A stretch of 6,785 nt of DNA, taken from the NCBI GenBank assembly GCA_001800085.1, contig MGUS01000061.1, forward strand, positions 2,375-9,159. The letters are read 5' to 3'. The position numbers and the translations under genes were made by a program. Below the pieces are notes generated by a model that was given only the letters and a program-made list of their open reading frames with translations, was not told the DNA's origin and ran no database searches. Position 1 is the stretch's first letter. Each line of letters starts with the position of its first letter. This DNA is from Elusimicrobia bacterium RIFCSPLOWO2_01_FULL_60_11 (GTDB lineage Bacteria; Elusimicrobiota; Elusimicrobia; 2-02-FULL-39-32). This document shows, in pieces, positions 1-5,885 of the stretch.

Positions 1-33
1 TGATGGCTTCATTCACTTCCGTGACTTGCATAT

Positions 34-61
34 GTACGGGCGATTCATGAATCGCCCCTAC
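34..61. repeat. Near-perfect palindrome (REP-like or hairpin) at the lexA 3' end
   Basis: The core GGGCGATTCATGAATCGCCC (38-57) is a perfect 20-bp palindrome. GTA and TAC flanks extend it to 28 nt with one mismatched pair (37/58). As RNA it would form a strong GC-rich stem with a small loop around CATG. The lexA stop codon (TAG on the minus strand, 58-60) lies in one arm, so the hairpin would begin right at the end of the lexA reading frame. No T-run follows on either strand, so it is not a classic intrinsic terminator. It could protect the mRNA 3' end, be a dispersed REP-type element, or bind a dimeric protein. From memory, similar GGGGCGATTC/GAATCGCCCC palindromes recur in other bacterial genomes, but I cannot confirm that here. 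Confidence 0.7.
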
Positions 62-672
62 CTCAGATATTTCCTAATGACGCTCACCACCTTGCCCACG
101 ATGACGGCGCCTTCCTGGTCGCTCGGGCCCACCATGGGGATGGGGCTGTATTTCTCGTTGGCGGGAACCAGGTAGAGCCCGCCCGGGAACACCCCCGTGG
201 GCCTAAGGCGCCGAAGATATTTGACGGTGGCCTCGTCGCCGAAACGCGCCACCACGATGTCGCCTTCGGACGCGGCGGGCTGGATGCGCACGATGACCAG
301 GTCCCCGTCCCAGATGCCCGCGTCCAGCATGCTGTCCCCTTTGACCTTCAAGGCGAATATCCTGCCGCGGTCGGCCGACAAGCTGCCCACCAATGACGCG
401 TCCAGGGTGAGCATGTCCTCGCGCTCTTCGGCCATGGTGGCCACGGGGCCGGCGGGCACGCTTCCCAGAACGGGGACATGGAAAACGGAGGAAGGAGAAG
501 GCAGCTTGAAACCCTTCTTCTTGAGCTTCTCCAAGTAGTAGCTCGCCGTGTTGCGGGATTTGAATCCCGCCTTGTCGGCCAGCTCTTGAAGGGACGGGGA
601 AAATCCGAACTTATCAGTAAGGAAGGACAGGGCATCGAGGACTTTTGATTCTTTTTCGTTCAGGTTCTGCAT
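58..672 (-). CDS. lexA: LexA-family SOS repressor, self-cleaving (S24 peptidase fold)
   Basis: This is a 204-residue transcriptional repressor of the SOS DNA-damage response. Activated RecA triggers its self-cleavage, which releases target promoters. The N-terminal helix-turn-helix spans about residues 5-54. The probable recognition helix, SRNTASYYLEKL (39-50), lines up with SPNAAEEHLKAL of E. coli LexA. The cleavage site is Ala74-Gly75 in VPAGP. Catalytic Ser114 lies in GDSM and Lys151 in ATVKYL, with the same 37-residue spacing as E. coli S119/K156. The C-terminal end VIRKYLR matches the usual family end, so the gene is complete. The segment between the HTH and the cleavage site is about ten residues shorter than in E. 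coli, suggesting a reduced wing hairpin. The ATG at 672 is fixed by an AAGGAGG site 4 nt upstream. Two operator-like palindromes in its promoter indicate autoregulation. Confidence 0.96.
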   Translation of the reverse strand: MQNLNEKESKVLDALSFLTDKFGFSPSLQELADKAGFKSRNTASYYLEKLKKKGFKLPSPSSVFHVPVLGSVPAGPVATMAEEREDMLTLDASLVGSLSADRGRIFALKVKGDSMLDAGIWDGDLVIVRIQPAASEGDIVVARFGDEATVKYLRRLRPTGVFPGGLYLVPANEKYSPIPMVGPSDQEGAVIVGKVVSVIRKYLR

Positions 673-676
673 GGGG

Positions 677-683
677 CCTCCTT
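677..683 (-). promoter_or_regulatory. Strong Shine-Dalgarno site of lexA
   Basis: The minus strand reads AAGGAGG followed by four C residues and the ATG at 672. It is a near-consensus ribosome binding site and fixes the lexA start. It contrasts with the divergent gene at 763, which has none. Confidence 0.88.
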
Positions 684-687
684 GGTG

Positions 688-705
688 TTAGGACAACTGT
701 CCTAA
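688..705. promoter_or_regulatory. LexA operator O1 (perfect palindrome)
   Basis: TTAGGACA-AC-TGTCCTAA has two perfect 8-base inverted arms around a 2-bp centre. It overlaps the last base of the lexA -10 hexamer and covers the predicted transcription start, a classic repressor position. It is unlike the E. coli CTGT-N8-ACAG and the Bacillus GAAC-N4-GTTC boxes. That LexA binds it is inferred from its position before lexA and from the second copy upstream. Confidence 0.85.
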
Positions 706-733
706 TAATATAGAACATTTGTCCTAATGTCAA
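705..733 (-). promoter_or_regulatory. Sigma70-type promoter of lexA
   Basis: On the minus strand a perfect -35 TTGACA (733-728) is separated by exactly 17 nt from a -10 TATTAT (710-705, five of six consensus bases). Transcription should start near 698, giving a leader of roughly 25 nt that carries the Shine-Dalgarno. The whole 17-nt spacer is occupied by most of operator O2, and O1 begins at the -10, so repression by LexA would block polymerase binding directly. Confidence 0.85.
710..727. promoter_or_regulatory. LexA operator O2 (imperfect palindrome)
   Basis: On the minus strand this reads TTAGGACA-AA-TGTTCTAT. The left arm is identical to O1; the right arm differs at two of eight bases. 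It lies between the -35 and -10 of the lexA promoter. Its centre is 22 bp from the centre of O1, about two helical turns, so two LexA dimers could sit on the same face of the DNA. Confidence 0.8.
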
Positions 734-747
734 CCCTTCCCTCTCTT

Positions 748-756
748 TGATATAAT
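748..756 (+). promoter_or_regulatory. Extended -10 promoter for the divergent gene, probably leaderless
   Basis: TGATATAAT contains a consensus TATAAT (751-756) with the upstream TG of an extended -10 element. No good -35 is visible; the expected position (728-733) reads TGTCAA, which is the lexA -35 on the other strand. Six bases separate the hexamer from the ATG at 763, so transcription is expected at or within a base or two of the A of the start codon. No Shine-Dalgarno lies between. This points to a leaderless mRNA, inferred from geometry only. Confidence 0.6.
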
Positions 757-762
757 ACCGCC

Positions 763-2229
763 ATGCGAGCCGCCAAGGGACTGGGGATCTTTCTCACCGT
801 TTTCGGCTGCAAACTCTGGCTGATCGACTCCTGCGCCGTGTCCTGTCCGTTCTGGGATGAGTGGGATGTGGAAGCCAGCGCTCTCTTCAAGCCCATCCTG
901 GAAAATATGTATCTGTGGAAAAATCTTCTCGCGCCTCACAACGAGCACCACCTTTTGATGACCCGCCTTCTGGGGCTGGCGCTGTTCAAGCTCAACGGCC
1001 TGTGGGATCCCCGGCTCGCCATGGCCGTGAACGCCGCCGTCCATTCCCTCACGGCCGCGGCCTTCTATTGGGCGGGGACAAAACTGACGCGGGAAAAATG
1101 GCTCGACTGGTTTTGGACGGCCCTGGTGCTGGCCGTCTTCGCCCTGCCTCTCGCTTTTGAGGACCCGCTCATGGGGCTCCAATCCCAGGTCTATTCCGTC
1201 ATCCTGTTCTCCGCGGCCGCCGTCTGGCTCTTCGCCCGGAGCGAGCCCTTCACCGTCCCGTGGGCCCTGGGCCTGCTGGCCGCTCTTGCCGCGCATCTCT
1301 CCATGGCGTCCGGAATGCTTTCGGCCCTGGCGGGGGCGGCCATCATCGCCCTGAAATGCCTGGCGGAACGCCGGTGGACCGTGCGCCGCGCGGCGGGGCT
1401 CGCCGTTCTCTCGGGCCTGTTCATCCTGGGATATCTCCATCTTCCCTCCATGGGCGGCTCTGTCTCTTCCAAAGCGGCTTCCTTGGCGGCGTTCTCGGGC
1501 GTTTTTTCCAAGATGCTCTCCGCCCCGGGCTTTTCCAACGGATGGCTCGCGGCGGTCATCTGGCTGCCCTTCTTCGCCTTCCTGGCCTTGCGCCTCCGCG
1601 AAAGGGCGGAACTCTCCAAAGAGGACCTGCTCCTTTTTGGCTACGGTTCCCTGGTCATTCTCACGGCCGCGGCGCTCGCCTACGGCAGGGGAGGCGTTCC
1701 CGGGATCCCCTCCAGATATTTCGATTTCCTTCTGCCCGGCCTCCTCGTGAATTTCCTGGCCATTGCGGCGCTCCTGGACGGCCTCCCTCAAAACTTCCGC
1801 GCCCGCCTGGCCCTGGCCGCGGCTTTCTGGGGCTTGCTCGCCGTCAGCGGGTTCTGGAACCAGACCCTGCACCAGATGACGCACGGCATTCCCGCCAAGA
1901 AAGAGCTGGGCCGCATACAGCAGGCCAACGTGAAAGAATATCTGGCGACGGGCGATTTCAGCCATCTGAAAGACAAGCCCTGGTGCCACATCCCTTACCC
2001 TTCCGCGAGCGCGGGGGAATTGAAAGCGTTCTTGGATGACCCCACCATCCAAAGCTTTCTGCCCGAATCCATCCGGCCGCCGTCCCAGGGGGGCAAAACA
2101 GGACGCCTCACGGCCGCGCTGGCAGCGCTCCTCAAAAACTGGATAGAATTCGCCCGCCCGGGAGTGATTATTTTACTGGGTCTTTTCTTTTACAGGATCT
2201 TCAAGGACGAAACGGCAAGCACTCCATAA
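763..2229 (+). CDS. Polytopic inner-membrane protein, putative GT-C-type glycosyltransferase
   Basis: This is a 488-residue membrane protein with about ten hydrophobic segments. The first, at residues 5-22, acts as the signal anchor and supports the ATG at 763. The loop after it carries acidic residues in FWDEWD (D32, E33, D35) and then HNEHH (59-63). Such a loop, plus SRYFDF (317-322) and a C-terminal region with PYPSA (411-415) and FLPESIRPP (432-440), recalls uncharacterised bacterial membrane proteins related to GT-C glycosyltransferases, which use lipid-linked sugars and an acidic residue in the first periplasmic loop. The family link is by motif memory, not by search. A last hydrophobic stretch at about 465-479 precedes a short charged tail. 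The TAA is one base before the next ATG, so the two genes are probably coupled. No sugar donor or acceptor can be named. Confidence 0.72.
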   Translation: MRAAKGLGIFLTVFGCKLWLIDSCAVSCPFWDEWDVEASALFKPILENMYLWKNLLAPHNEHHLLMTRLLGLALFKLNGLWDPRLAMAVNAAVHSLTAAAFYWAGTKLTREKWLDWFWTALVLAVFALPLAFEDPLMGLQSQVYSVILFSAAAVWLFARSEPFTVPWALGLLAALAAHLSMASGMLSALAGAAIIALKCLAERRWTVRRAAGLAVLSGLFILGYLHLPSMGGSVSSKAASLAAFSGVFSKMLSAPGFSNGWLAAVIWLPFFAFLALRLRERAELSKEDLLLFGYGSLVILTAAALAYGRGGVPGIPSRYFDFLLPGLLVNFLAIAALLDGLPQNFRARLALAAAFWGLLAVSGFWNQTLHQMTHGIPAKKELGRIQQANVKEYLATGDFSHLKDKPWCHIPYPSASAGELKAFLDDPTIQSFLPESIRPPSQGGKTGRLTAALAALLKNWIEFARPGVIILLGLFFYRIFKDETASTP

Positions 2230-2230
2230 T

Positions 2231-4057
2231 ATGCCCAAGCCGCTCATGCTCTACGACGGGGACTGCGGGTTCTGCGGGCGCTGGATAGAGCGCTGGAAAC
2301 GCCGGACGGGGGACGCGGTGGATTATTCTCCCGCGCCCGACCCCATCACCGCCGTTCAGCTTGTCTTGGAGGACGGCCAGATCATCGAAGGCGCGCAGGC
2401 CGTCTTCAAATCCCTCTCTTACGCCCCCGGCCGGGGCCTCGGCCTCTGGGCTTACGAGAACCTCCCCTGGTTCGCCGAAGCGAGCGAACTCGTCTACGGC
2501 ATCGTGGCGCGGCACCGCGCGTTCTTCTCCAAACTGACGGATCTCCTCTGGGGCAAAAGCGTCGAACCCCCGGAATACTTCGCCTCTTCCTGGCTCTTCA
2601 TGCGGGCCCTCGGGGTCATCAACCTCATCGCTTTCCTTTCGCTCGGCTCCCAGATCGATGGCCTCATAGGCAGCGGGGGGATCCTGCCCCTGGCCCCCTG
2701 GCTTGAAGCGGTCAAGAATCAATACGGAGCCGAGGCCCACCGCATCCTGCCCACTCTCTTCTGGCTCAACTCGAGCGACAGGGCCATCCTGCTCTCATGC
2801 AAGACCGGCGCCGCCCTTTCCGCTCTTCTCGTTCTGGACTTGGCGCCCTGGTTCATCCCCGCGGCGCTCTGGGCCCTTTATCTCTCGCTCTCCCTCGCCT
2901 GCCGGGAATTCCTCGGTTTCCAATGGGACATCCTCCTCTTGGAGATCAACTTCCTTGCGATATTCCTCAACCCTCCCCGCCTCTGGCCGCGGTTCATCAA
3001 CCGCTCGGGCCCGTCCTGCGCCGTCCTCTTCATCCTGCATCTCGTGCTCTTCAAGCTCATGTTCCAGTCCGGCTGGGTCAAGCTCTTGAGCGGCGATCCC
3101 CTCTGGCGCGGCCTCACCGCCTTGACCGTCCACTACGAGACTCAGCCCATCCCGACCTGGCTCGGCTGGTACGCCCACCAGCTGCCGGTCGGGTTCCAGA
3201 GATTTTCCTGCCTCGCCATGTTCGGCATCGAGCTCGTCCTGCCGTTCTTCATCTTCTTCCCGCGCCGCATGAAACTCACGGCCTTTTCGGGGCTCGCGGG
3301 CCTGCAGGTCCTCATCCTCCTTACCGGCAACTACTGCTTCTTCAACCTGATGGCCATCGCCCTCTGCCTTCTTCTCCTCGATGATCATATCCTCGGAAGG
3401 TTCTTCCCGCGCGCGCTCCTCGCCCGCCTCGCCGACCGGGACAAGACCCTCCTGCCCCGGAAGAACTTCACCATCGGGATGAACAACACCCGCATGGGCC
3501 TCCTGGCCCCGGTCGCGGCACTCCTCATCTTTCTGAACGCGGTCCAGATCACGGGGACATTCCGCCGCCGGGACTATCCCGCCTGGATGCGGACGGTCTT
3601 GGAGCCCGCCGCCGCGCTCCGCACGGTCAACTCCTACGGGCTTTTCGCCGTCATGACGCCTTCGCGCCCGGAGATCGTCATCGAGGGCTCCAACGACGGG
3701 AAGGAGTGGAAGGAATACGGGTTCAAGTGGAAGCCGGGGGACCTCTCCCGAAGGCCGCCCTTCGTGGCCCCGCACCAGCCCCGCGCCGACTGGCAGATGT
3801 GGTTCGCGGCCCTGGGAGACGCGCGGCAGAACCCGTGGTTCGTCAACCTCATCGCACGGCTCCTGGAAGGGTCCCCGCCCGCTCTGGCCCTGCTGGATAA
3901 GAATCCTTTCCCGGACTCCCCGCCCCTCGTCATCCGCGCCACGCTCTTCGATTATCATTTCACCGACGCCGCGGAGAAAAAAGCCGGGGGAAAATGGTGG
4001 AAGCGGGAGCCCTTGCGGCCCTATTGCCCGCCTCTCTCGTTGCGCCGGGGAAAATAA
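2231..4057 (+). CDS. DCC (DUF393) thiol-oxidoreductase domain fused to a lipase maturation factor-like membrane protein
   Basis: This is a 608-residue two-part protein. Residues about 5-108 form a DCC/DUF393 domain: YDGDCGFC (8-15) gives the family's D-x-x-C-x-x-C (D9, C12, C15), and LVYGIVARHR (87-96) matches the domain's usual end. Residues about 118-608 match the lipase maturation factor (LMF) family. Markers are LGSQIDGLIGSGGILP (138-153), FLGFQWDILLLE (227-238), VNSYGLFAVM (466-475), SRRPPFVAPHQPR (506-518), DWQMWFAALG (520-529) and RQNPWF (532-537). Several membrane helices fill 118-440, and a soluble domain follows at 441-608. Vertebrate LMF1 is an ER membrane protein needed for folding of secreted lipases; bacterial roles are unclear. 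The fused CxxC domain suggests redox or disulfide work tied to the membrane part, which is inference. No Shine-Dalgarno is visible; TAA-T-ATG spacing suggests reinitiation after the upstream gene. Confidence 0.92.
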   Translation: MPKPLMLYDGDCGFCGRWIERWKRRTGDAVDYSPAPDPITAVQLVLEDGQIIEGAQAVFKSLSYAPGRGLGLWAYENLPWFAEASELVYGIVARHRAFFSKLTDLLWGKSVEPPEYFASSWLFMRALGVINLIAFLSLGSQIDGLIGSGGILPLAPWLEAVKNQYGAEAHRILPTLFWLNSSDRAILLSCKTGAALSALLVLDLAPWFIPAALWALYLSLSLACREFLGFQWDILLLEINFLAIFLNPPRLWPRFINRSGPSCAVLFILHLVLFKLMFQSGWVKLLSGDPLWRGLTALTVHYETQPIPTWLGWYAHQLPVGFQRFSCLAMFGIELVLPFFIFFPRRMKLTAFSGLAGLQVLILLTGNYCFFNLMAIALCLLLLDDHILGRFFPRALLARLADRDKTLLPRKNFTIGMNNTRMGLLAPVAALLIFLNAVQITGTFRRRDYPAWMRTVLEPAAALRTVNSYGLFAVMTPSRPEIVIEGSNDGKEWKEYGFKWKPGDLSRRPPFVAPHQPRADWQMWFAALGDARQNPWFVNLIARLLEGSPPALALLDKNPFPDSPPLVIRATLFDYHFTDAAEKKAGGKWWKREPLRPYCPPLSLRRGK

Positions 4058-4069
4058 TTATTGTAGAAT
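4040..4069 (+). promoter_or_regulatory. Possible internal promoter before the lipoprotein gene
   Basis: An AT-rich patch stands out in GC-rich surroundings just after the LMF stop. TAGAAT (4064-4069) matches five of six -10 bases. A weak -35 candidate, TTGCGC (4040-4045), lies 18 nt upstream. The hexamer is exactly six bases from the ATG at 4076, the same spacing as at the 763 gene, and there is no Shine-Dalgarno. It may start a second, leaderless transcript for the envelope genes. Confidence 0.42.
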
Positions 4070-4075
4070 GGATTT

Positions 4076-4675
4076 ATGACGCTGACCTTCCGCGCCGCTT
4101 CCCTGGCCCTGCTCTGCGCTTTTCTGGCCTCCTGCAACCTCATCCGGCCCAAACAGAGGGAATCGGCCGAAGGCGAAGGCATGCCCGCCACCGCGGCCGT
4201 CGTGCCCGTCAACAACCAGAGCCAGGACATCACCATGCCCGTGCTCATCCGCTATTTCCTTGAAGAAGCTCTGGACGACAAAGGGTTCAAGGTCCCCATC
4301 CGTTTCGACGAACTCGACAACCGCCTGCGCCAGCTCGGCATCACCGAAGGCGCGCAGGTGAACGACGGCAACATCCAGAACATCGGGCAGAACCTCAAGG
4401 TGGACGGCATCGTGCAGGGCACGCTGTATGAAGTGAGCATGAACAAGGGCGTCAAAGTCCTGCGCGCTTCCTTCCGCCTCGTCTCCGTCTTCAGCGGGCG
4501 CACCCTGTGGGAAAAACAGGTGGAGATCGAGCAGAAGGTGGGAGACCGCCTGCCCGTCAAGGGCACCGTCACATCCGACTGGACCTTGAAACGCGCCCGC
4601 TCCATGACCCGGAGCGGGGCGGGGAAACTTCCCAAAAAATTAGTCCGGGATGCGCTTAAGACCCTTAAGAACTAG
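4076..4675 (+). CDS. GNA1162/DUF799-like outer-membrane lipoprotein
   Basis: This is a 199-residue predicted lipoprotein. A lipoprotein signal peptide ends in FLAS-C with Cys20 as the lipidated residue. Asn at +2 does not signal inner-membrane retention by the E. coli Lol rule, so outer-membrane anchoring is likely. The mature part recalls the GNA1162 (DUF799) lipoproteins and, more loosely, the CsgG/TolB-N type fold. Markers are PVNNQSQDITMPVLIRYFLE (44-63), GFKVPIRFDELDNRLRQLGI (70-89), LKVDGIVQGTLYEV (107-120) and SGRTLWEKQVE (140-150). The region 151-199 is unusually basic (KRARS, KLPKKL, KTLKN). In Neisseria, GNA1162 genes sit beside a CsgG-like gene, so an envelope-assembly or export role fits, but no molecular function is established. 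It overlaps the next gene by 26 nt, implying coupled translation. The family call is by pattern, not search. Confidence 0.72.
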   Translation: MTLTFRAASLALLCAFLASCNLIRPKQRESAEGEGMPATAAVVPVNNQSQDITMPVLIRYFLEEALDDKGFKVPIRFDELDNRLRQLGITEGAQVNDGNIQNIGQNLKVDGIVQGTLYEVSMNKGVKVLRASFRLVSVFSGRTLWEKQVEIEQKVGDRLPVKGTVTSDWTLKRARSMTRSGAGKLPKKLVRDALKTLKN

Positions 4676-5885
4676 CCTCCTTCTCGCCGCGGCGGTCTTC
4701 CTCTATCGTCCCGGGGCGGGGCTCGCGGACGAACCCGCCGCGGACTCAGACCTGGAACTCATGAGCGGCCTGCTCGAATCCGCGTTCGACGCTTATGTCG
4801 ACGGCGACTACGACCGCGCCATCCTCCACTTCCAGCGCGTCCTCCAGATGAACCCCAGGGACAAGACCGCGCAGAAGGGCTTGAAGCAGAGCCAGAAGAT
4901 GCTCAAAACCAAGAAGGACTCCGTCTTGGGCGATGAAAAGGAAAAGATCCGCCAGGCGCGCAAGTTCCTGAAGAACCAGAAGTGGCTGGACGCCATCGAC
5001 CTGGCCACCTCCGTCCTCCAGTTGAACCCCAACAGCCGCGAAGCGCTCGAGATCCACAACGAGATCGCGGCGCTCGCCCGCGCGCGCATGTCCAACCCCA
5101 AGGCCCAGCTGGGCGACGACCTGGTCTACCAGGCCATGATCCATTACCTGAACAAGCGCTACGACGACGCCATCAAGCTCTGGCGCGAAGCCGCCACCCT
5201 GCGCCCCGAGGACTTCAAGATCCTCGTCTACATCGAGCGCGCGGAGCAGACCATCAAGCAGACGGAGAAATACGACGTCCTCATGCTGGGGCGGAGCCGC
5301 GCCAAGGCGCTTTTCACTTCGGGCAACTTCGCGGCCTCCGAAGAGCTCTGGCGCAAGATCCTGACCTACCTGCCCGACGACGCCGAGGCCAGGGCCTGGC
5401 TGGAGAAGGTCAAGAACGAGACCGGCAAGGTCAGCAAGCAGTCCAAGATCGGGGACCTCTACGACAAGGGGCTGGAATATTTCAACTCGGGACGCTACGC
5501 GGAATCCCTGGAGATGTGGAACGGGATGCTCCAGGTGGACCCGAACAACGAAGTCGCCAAGGGCTATGTGGACCGCATTCGGCAGAAACAGGCCGCGGAA
5601 AAACCCGTCGCGCCCATCGCTCCGCCCGCCGCCTCCGCCCCGGTCCCCGCGGTACCTCCGGAGCCGCCGGCCGGGACTCCCGCTCTCCAGCAGGACAGCC
5701 GGGAGGAGGAAGCCCGTCTCAAGGAAGAGGCCCAGAAACATTACATGCAGGGCTGCCTCAATTACGCCGAAGGCAACCTGGACAACGCCCTCAAAGAATG
5801 GCGCGAAGCCATCCGGATATTCCCGGGCCACGCCCCGACGCTCAAGATGCTCAACAAGATCTCGACTGGAGGCCAAAGACCGTGA
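4650..5885 (+). CDS. Secreted TPR-repeat scaffold protein
   Basis: This is a 411-residue exported protein. A signal peptide (residues 1-26, cleavage likely at GLA/DE) supports the ATG at 4650, although it lies inside the upstream gene and has no clear Shine-Dalgarno. Six TPR-like units follow at about 40-73, 97-130, 155-188, 214-246, 268-301 and 360-393. A Pro/Ala-rich linker (about 316-345) separates the last from the first five. Each ends in a typical helix-B pattern such as AIKLWREAATLRP. A Trp occupies the same place in units 3-6 (W178, W234, W290, W384), with Phe61 in unit 1. TPR proteins bind partner proteins and build complexes; this one would act in the periplasm. Its position between a lipoprotein and an outer-membrane channel suggests it links those two. 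The partners are inferred, and a specific TPR family is not recognised. Confidence 0.86.
   Translation: MRLRPLRTSLLLAAAVFLYRPGAGLADEPAADSDLELMSGLLESAFDAYVDGDYDRAILHFQRVLQMNPRDKTAQKGLKQSQKMLKTKKDSVLGDEKEKIRQARKFLKNQKWLDAIDLATSVLQLNPNSREALEIHNEIAALARARMSNPKAQLGDDLVYQAMIHYLNKRYDDAIKLWREAATLRPEDFKILVYIERAEQTIKQTEKYDVLMLGRSRAKALFTSGNFAASEELWRKILTYLPDDAEARAWLEKVKNETGKVSKQSKIGDLYDKGLEYFNSGRYAESLEMWNGMLQVDPNNEVAKGYVDRIRQKQAAEKPVAPIAPPAASAPVPAVPPEPPAGTPALQQDSREEEARLKEEAQKHYMQGCLNYAEGNLDNALKEWREAIRIFPGHAPTLKMLNKISTGGQRP
5868..5872 (+). promoter_or_regulatory. Shine-Dalgarno site deciding the GTG start at 5882
   Basis: GGAGG lies 9 nt before GTG (5882-5884), near-ideal spacing. It sits inside the end of the TPR gene and supports GTG as the start of the next gene, whose first residues form a clear signal peptide. 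Confidence 0.75.

Noticed and set aside
1..31. Possible start of a minus-strand gene running off the left edge (MQVTEVNEAI)
   Set aside because: Only ten codons are visible, with no Shine-Dalgarno. It might be a gene after lexA, but the evidence is too thin to annotate.
34..61. Rho-independent terminator for lexA
   Set aside because: The stem is strong, but on the minus strand it is followed by GTACATATG with no T-run, so it was listed as a palindrome instead.
1260..2039. 259-residue plus-strand frame inside the GT-C-like gene
   Set aside because: It is rich in Pro, Arg and Gly and has no membrane segments or motifs. It is an alternate frame of a well supported gene.
730..2052. 440-residue minus-strand open frame opposite the GT-C-like gene
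   Set aside because: It is low-complexity, rich in Gly, Arg, Glu and Gln as expected for the reverse strand of a GC-rich gene. It shows no domain, and its start region falls inside a better supported gene.
2225..2230. CATAAT directly before the ATG at 2231 as a promoter
   Set aside because: The hexamer abuts the ATG, so RNA would start inside the reading frame. It is mostly the stop codon of the previous gene, and coupling by reinitiation explains the start better.
2795..3958. 387-residue minus-strand open frame opposite the LMF gene
   Set aside because: Its composition is dominated by Glu, Gly and Arg from complementing the Leu-rich coding strand, with no family motif. The plus-strand LMF match is clear throughout.
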